A stretch of DNA of 64,000 nucleotides. Source: Ilyonectria destructans. Its lineage: Eukaryota; Ascomycota; Sordariomycetes; Hypocreales; Nectriaceae. The translations under genes and the position numbers were made by a program. A model generated the notes under the pieces. The model was not told the origin of the DNA, ran no database searches, and saw only the letters and a program-made list of their open reading frames with translations. Below are positions 59,110-64,000 of the stretch, piece by piece (the first letter of the stretch is position 1; every line of letters starts with the position of its first letter). The stretch spans positions 682,001 to 746,000 of the forward strand of contig JAHEWK010000008.1 of NCBI GenBank assembly GCA_020740775.1, given 5' to 3'.

Positions 59110-61862
59110 ATGTCCCTGCGATCGTTCGGAACGTCCAATTCCGGGGAGCCGTCTTCTGGGAACCTCAAGCGGAGACGACGGCCCCGAGCAGCCGTTGCCT
59201 GCGACTCTTGTAGAACTCGCAAAGTCAAGGTGCAAAATCCCATACAAACTTCACTCTCCAAACTAACTCAAATCTTCTTGGTAGTGCGACGGGCAGTTCC
59301 CATGTTCCAGTTGTGTTCGTAAGTCCGATCTGTGCTCGCACCCAGTGTAGCTAATGTCCGTGCTACTTCATTCCCCTACTAACTCGTGATATAGAACACT
59401 CTTTCGAGTGCTCATTCAAAGAGAGACAGCCTGTTGTATATGTGGACTATCGTCGGGGGTCAAGTTCTACTGAAAATGCGCGGTAGGAGCCAGCCATGTG
59501 TTGTATGAGCTTGCGACTGACCAGCAGATCAGGTCCACAGATACCGTTCCTGTCTCAGAGACACAACCAGTTATTCAGCCGCCAAGGACTGGTCCTGAAA
59601 GGAGAGCTCCGTTAACGTCGCCAGTCAGCTTGGAAGGGGCTCCGGTACCACTCTCGCCAGTGACACCCGCAACTCAGGGCTTAGAGGCCCGTCATTCAGC
59701 AGAGCGTGAACCAGAAGGGCTTGGCGATATTAACCTGCATACGGAAGGATCCGAGTTCTACGGACATACGGGGACTTTTTATTTCCTGTCTCGTCTTCAG
59801 TCCCGAGCAAAAGGACAAAGATCACGTAGAGCACCTGGAGGTGGAGATCAGGGGCAGGGGAAGGCAACCGGGGACAATTCCGTTGTCAATCTTCTGCACA
59901 GTTCCGATTACTCAGTCTCCGGGACTCAAGAGAATAGGGGCATCGGCCAGTCATCTGATACCCCTGGACCTCCGCATGGCGACCATTCCTACGCCTCTCT
60001 TTCAGTTGATGCGTCTGGTCAGACCCCCGTTGCGCCTAGGTCGTCAATTGGGACCGAACTCGAGCGAGAATGCGCGCGTCTTTATTTCTTGAACCTTCAT
60101 TGCGTCCATCCAATCCTTGATCAGGCATTGTTCCTTAGCCGCTGCGAAAAGGAAGTGTGGATGGGCGAAGCCATCCCTCCTGAGGCGCCAACCCCTCGAG
60201 TACGAGCCCGAACTCGGTTCCTCGCGCTCTTCAACATTGTTCTAGCTATCGGCGCAATAACGGCGGGAGAAACTGCCTTGGTAATGTGGGATGGCGCTGC
60301 TGGGTTTCTAGACGAAGTATGCCGCCAAGATGGAAAGTCGATTAGCCCAAACACCTACTTGCCAATCAGAGCCTCACAGTTATTCTTCGAGAGGGCCAAG
60401 TTCCATCTTGAAGATACATTTGAGTCGAGTTCCTTTGAGACCGCTCAAACTCTTTTCCTTATGGTATGTGCGCCAATCTCTATGCAAACACCATCCTTAT
60501 TTCTTCACAGTCTGTGTTTTGCCAAAATGCTTTGAAGCCCCATAGCTGCTACATGTACGCAGGCATGGCGCTTCGCACTGCATTGGCAATTGGTATACCC
60601 ACAAGTCTCCATTCCGAGGCTAGTTTAGAGAGTCGTTTCTGGTGGTGGGTTTCTTGATCCGTTACATCTCAGATATGCCAAGACTAAATTTTCTAGGGGC
60701 CTTTATTCACACGAGATGTATGATATCATATTAATTTAATGGGGCTTTGCTTACCTATACCTAGTGAAATGTGTTCATCTACCAGTCGACAGTCATTTCT
60801 GCGAGAGCCAGGGCACTATCGTATTCCCTTGCCGCGAGCATCGGTAAGTTGCTACTCCTCAAGTCGAAACAGATGTGCTAATCGAACCCGTAGGGCTCAC
60901 CCGGGCCGTCACTGTATCTCATCAATTGCATGGTTGAGCTAGCAGAAATCTTGGTAGATGTATCCGCCAATGCTTGTCGACCTGATGAAGACGCAACTTT
61001 GTTCCAGAGATCCAATAGGTCCTTTATTTTGGATGAACGTCTCTCAGCCTGGAAAACTCACTTGGGCGCCCCTCTCAATTTGGAAAATTCGTCGTTGGAT
61101 GAGGCAGAGTTGATAACGAAGCAGAAGATTGTGCTGAAGTTGCGTGAGTAGTCTTCTCAAGAGATTATAGGGACGTGCTAACAATACGAAGGGTTTTTAA
61201 ACGCAAGAATACTTTTACACAGACCATTTTTAATCTCGGCCACGGCTGAGTCGCACCGTGAGCAATTTACCATGCATACTCGGTCTTGTGTTGAGGCGGC
61301 GAGCGAGACTATCCGATTTGTTCATACGACCTACCTGTATCGCCCGTATTTCCGCACTTGGTTTGTAATACCTTAATACGTTTATCTCAATGGAGAAATA
61401 GCTAACCGCGATTGTTAATTACAAAACAGGTGGTACAATTGCACGTATGTGCTCGATGCATCCATGGTGCTCCTATATGTCATCCTATCGAATACCAGCC
61501 CAATAACGGCAGAAAGCATCATACAAGACATAGAGAAGAGCCTTGAAATATTTTCATCGATGAAGCGACTAGCGGTGGCTCGTCGATGTACTGAGATCGT
61601 AAAAGAAGTCTTGACCATCGCTAAATCACATCGCGACCGAGGCAGCCAACCAGAACATGACTCCAGTGCCGACATTTATAACGATGCCGCCTTGCTGAGT
61701 TATCTCGCCAATGCTCCCCCAGATCCACCTGGAGATGGATCAGGGGGTGATTTTGATCTCTACGAAGGAGATCCGTTTGCAAGCCTGGTAGATACGAATC
61801 TTGTCTTCAATTTTCTCAATTTTGAAGACTGGACAGCCTGGTCGGATGCTGGAAATGCATAA
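59110..61862 (+). CDS. Zn2Cys6 transcription factor next to the monooxygenase
   Basis: Ten exons (59110-59229, 59285-59318, 59395-59482, 59533-60463, 60511-60644, 60697-60717, 60765-60843, 60894-61143, 61192-61360, 61430-61862) give about 752 residues. The zinc cluster is assembled across two introns: CDSCRTRKVK, then CDGQFPCSSCV, then QHSFEC, spaced C-x2-C-x6-C-x5-C-x2-C-x6-C. The middle homology domain shows ECARLYFLNLHCVHPILDQ, then YMYAGMALRTALAIGIPT and RFWWGLYSHEIEMCSS. Later LNARILLHRPFL is typical of the family. Exon 6 is only 21 nt. Intron 8 ends in AAG after GCTAAC. All phases close, so the gene looks intact. It starts head-to-head with the monooxygenase and is its likely regulator, which is an inference from position. 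Confidence 0.9.
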
Positions 61863-62613
61863 CTGTTCTGGGTTTTAAAGTAGGGTTATGGGTCTGGGTT
61901 AGGAGTCCAGAAAATTCTTGGTACCTGGCTAGTTTCGGGTTTAGGGCAGTGTTAGCATACTGGATATGTGTTTGTTGATGTGTCGTATTGCAGAAGACCC
62001 TTCTACACGACTGCGCTGCCTTGTCAGCCTTATTCCTCTTATAACAGGATATCTACGAGTAAATATTTCTATGGCACTTGTTTTCGGTTTAAAAAGTGAC
62101 AAGAAATCGATCATCGGTGTTGGTGATACAAATGTTAGACCGCAATGATACGACTGTTTGGCATATGAACCACACAGCTGCAGGGACATCAAGTAAGAGC
62201 ATTACGATTGACATACATACAGTTTTCTATTCGCAGACATGAGAATATACTCTAATCTAGAATACAATTTTAATAAAATATTTAATATAGCAGCTTAGGA
62301 AATAATAATTTTATAGCCTTTAGTTTTAGTCTTTATTATCTAATAATTATTTTTATTAAATCAGGTTCATTAATAAAGGTAGGTCTAAGGCTTAGGCATC
62401 CACGCTTTCATCGTGCAATATTTCTTTGCCTGGGGATTAGCTAAAGAGAATTATACGTGTGTGCGAATAGCAATACTCTGAAGCAAACGGCTGGAATGTT
62501 AGATTAACAAGGACTTCAAAGAATCGACCTGAACACATATACAATCTAGGTATTGACATCTCAATCTCAACGTGCACCCCAATTCATATTACTCGAACAT
62601 GCCACTAGATAAC
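61863..62613. other. A+T-rich spacer between the regulator and the MFS gene
   Basis: A 751-bp convergent 3' region. 62230-62400 is extremely A+T-rich (runs such as TTTTAATAAAATATTTAAT). No gene is seen. Confidence 0.5.
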
Positions 62614-64000
62614 TCATTTCAATCCACATCGTGCCAGCATATCCGTCTCTGCAATCCAGATACGGATGCTCTTGCCCCGGAAATAGAGGATGAATGTCGT
62701 CAAGTGAATAGCGACATTGACGCTGGCAATTACCATGAAGACAGTGAGCATCCCGTTGGCGTCAATCCAATCATTAATCACCCACGTCCAGACCCACGCC
62801 ATGAGCGACTTTAGTGACGCTACTGTAACCATGAGCTCCACAGAGAGCTATCAAAACGTCAGTATTGAGTTCACAAGCGTGTCAATGGAGTTCCGACTAC
62901 ATACCTCTCGATGGCAATCCAGCGCATAACTCATTGATAGCGAAACTCCCACTTGTGCACCAGCACTAAGAACTCCATAGCCCACTACAGGGCCAGCCCA
63001 ATGCGTGTTGTAATGATATGTCAAGCCCGACATGAGCGCACCCAGGAACGTCAAAATGGTGGCGACAATGCAGACAGGGAGTCGCATCTCAGGCTCTCGG
63101 ATACCTTCGTTCTTCTTGGTGAAGTAGTTGGCGATGGAGTCAGACAGAGATCCGCAAAGCCACGAGCCCACTAGTGAGCCAACGAATGGTGATAGAAAGA
63201 CGAGGCCCTGGGCCTGAGAGTCGAAGCCGTATTGTCCAGCGAACAGTTGAGCAACCGTCGCCCCAAGTATGACGTTCCAGCCAAGGGAGGCACCATAAAC
63301 AAGGCACGCCCAGAGTACAGTAGGATACGTAACGAGGATAAAGGGGCGTAGAAAGGCGCTCCTTAGACTCACATTAGGATCTGGCTTTTCCCACAAGGCA
63401 AGATTGCGAAGAAACCCTCGCTTGGGGGGACCTTGAGGAGCGCTCTCGATGCTTCCATCGCACTATTCCTTGTCGTTGTTGTTATTACGGGAATTCTCAA
63501 TCCGCTCCACTCCCACCTTTTCATCATTATCCATCTCGATTCCGGCCGGGTACGGTTGAGGTCGAGGTCCAGCGTACTTGGTTTCAGGCATGAAAAAGAA
63601 CATGGAGATGCAGCTGAGGCAGATGAACATGGCCACGATATAGAAAGCCCAATCCATTCCATAACGTTGGATGATGAGGGCCGAGAACTGCGCCGGATCT
63701 ATCAGAAAGCTGAAAACGTAGACGGGTATCTAGGACATCCTTACCAATGGACCAAGCTCATTTCCACCAAGGACTGATAGTCCATACAATGACACCTTCT
63801 CTCCACGGTTGTGCAGGAAGAATATGTCTGTGATTGTGGTAGGGACGATAGATTCGATAGGTGCCTCAAACAAGCCCAAAAACGCCCGGCCGGTGATGAA
63901 TGAAACATATGTGGCGTTCGATGCAAGTCCGAGCCAGACGCACGCAATGCCCATGAGAACGTATGAAAGCATGTAAACCGGGCGACGGCCAAATTTGAGA
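62614..64000 (-). CDS. MFS transporter, 5' part beyond the window edge
   Basis: The exons visible are 64000-63745, 63687-63517, 63462-62905 and 62847-62614; the N-terminus lies past 64000. The sequence enters at KFGRRPVYMLSYVLMGIACV, an RRP-type motif A loop. It continues through GRAFLGLFEAPIESIVPTTI, FSALIIQRYGMDWAFYIVAM, and later membrane segments such as SPFVGSLVGSWLCGSLSD. This matches the DHA1-type drug or metabolite efflux proteins of fungi. In the central loop the frame meets TAG at 63463-63465. A 54-nt GT-AG intron (63516-63463) would remove it in frame. The gene is therefore intact if that intron is real and broken if not. Its place beside the monooxygenase and regulator suggests export or import of the same compound. 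Confidence 0.85.

Overview
This window is nuclear DNA of a filamentous ascomycete, most likely a Sordariomycete. The evidence is short GT-AG introns (about 41-85 nt) with CTAAC/CTGAC branch points, Zn2Cys6 regulators, an NmrA-type nitrogen co-repressor, a fungal ERG2 and PTR2, and degenerate NACHT/STAND (NLR-like) genes. I count 18 protein genes that look intact, one gene cut by the right edge, one intron-containing tRNA gene and four pseudogene relics. All exon maps were inferred by hand from splice signals, reading frame and family knowledge; none was checked against transcripts or databases.

Layout. 0.5-2.1 kb: CBF5 (-). 2.5-9.7 kb: an A+T-richer tract with broken NLR pieces: a repeat-domain relic (-), an N-domain plus damaged NACHT (+) and a second repeat-domain relic (+), with an intact UDP-glycosyltransferase gene (-) between the last two. 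9.8-25.2 kb: two paralogous cysteine-rich single-pass membrane proteins in opposite orientation. Between them lie an intron-containing tRNA-Arg(TCT) and an Nta1-type amidase with a very long disordered tail. A Derlin gene follows. 25.7-31.6 kb: a compact stretch with a small membrane protein, RFC4 and FCF1 in divergent orientation, and a Zn2Cys6 regulator. 31.6-39.2 kb: a long gene-poor, partly pyrimidine-rich tract leading into the nmrA orthologue. 41.9-46.8 kb: a PTR2-type peptide transporter and a detached copy of its last exon. 50-55.6 kb: ERG2, IES1 (INO80 complex) and POM34 (nuclear pore). 55.9-64 kb: a FAD-dependent aromatic monooxygenase, a divergent Zn2Cys6 regulator and an MFS transporter, which look like a small catabolic or efflux cluster.

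How the genes relate. Most are housekeeping: snoRNP and rRNA processing (CBF5, FCF1), DNA replication (RFC4), ER quality control (Derlin), sterols (ERG2), chromatin (IES1) and the nuclear pore (POM34). NMR1, PTR2 and the Nta1-like amidase share a nitrogen theme, but nothing in the sequence ties them together beyond GATA motifs around NMR1. The two places most worth a second look are the broken NLR locus around the glycosyltransferase and the monooxygenase/regulator/transporter group at the right edge. I found no CRISPR array, intact transposon or rRNA gene.
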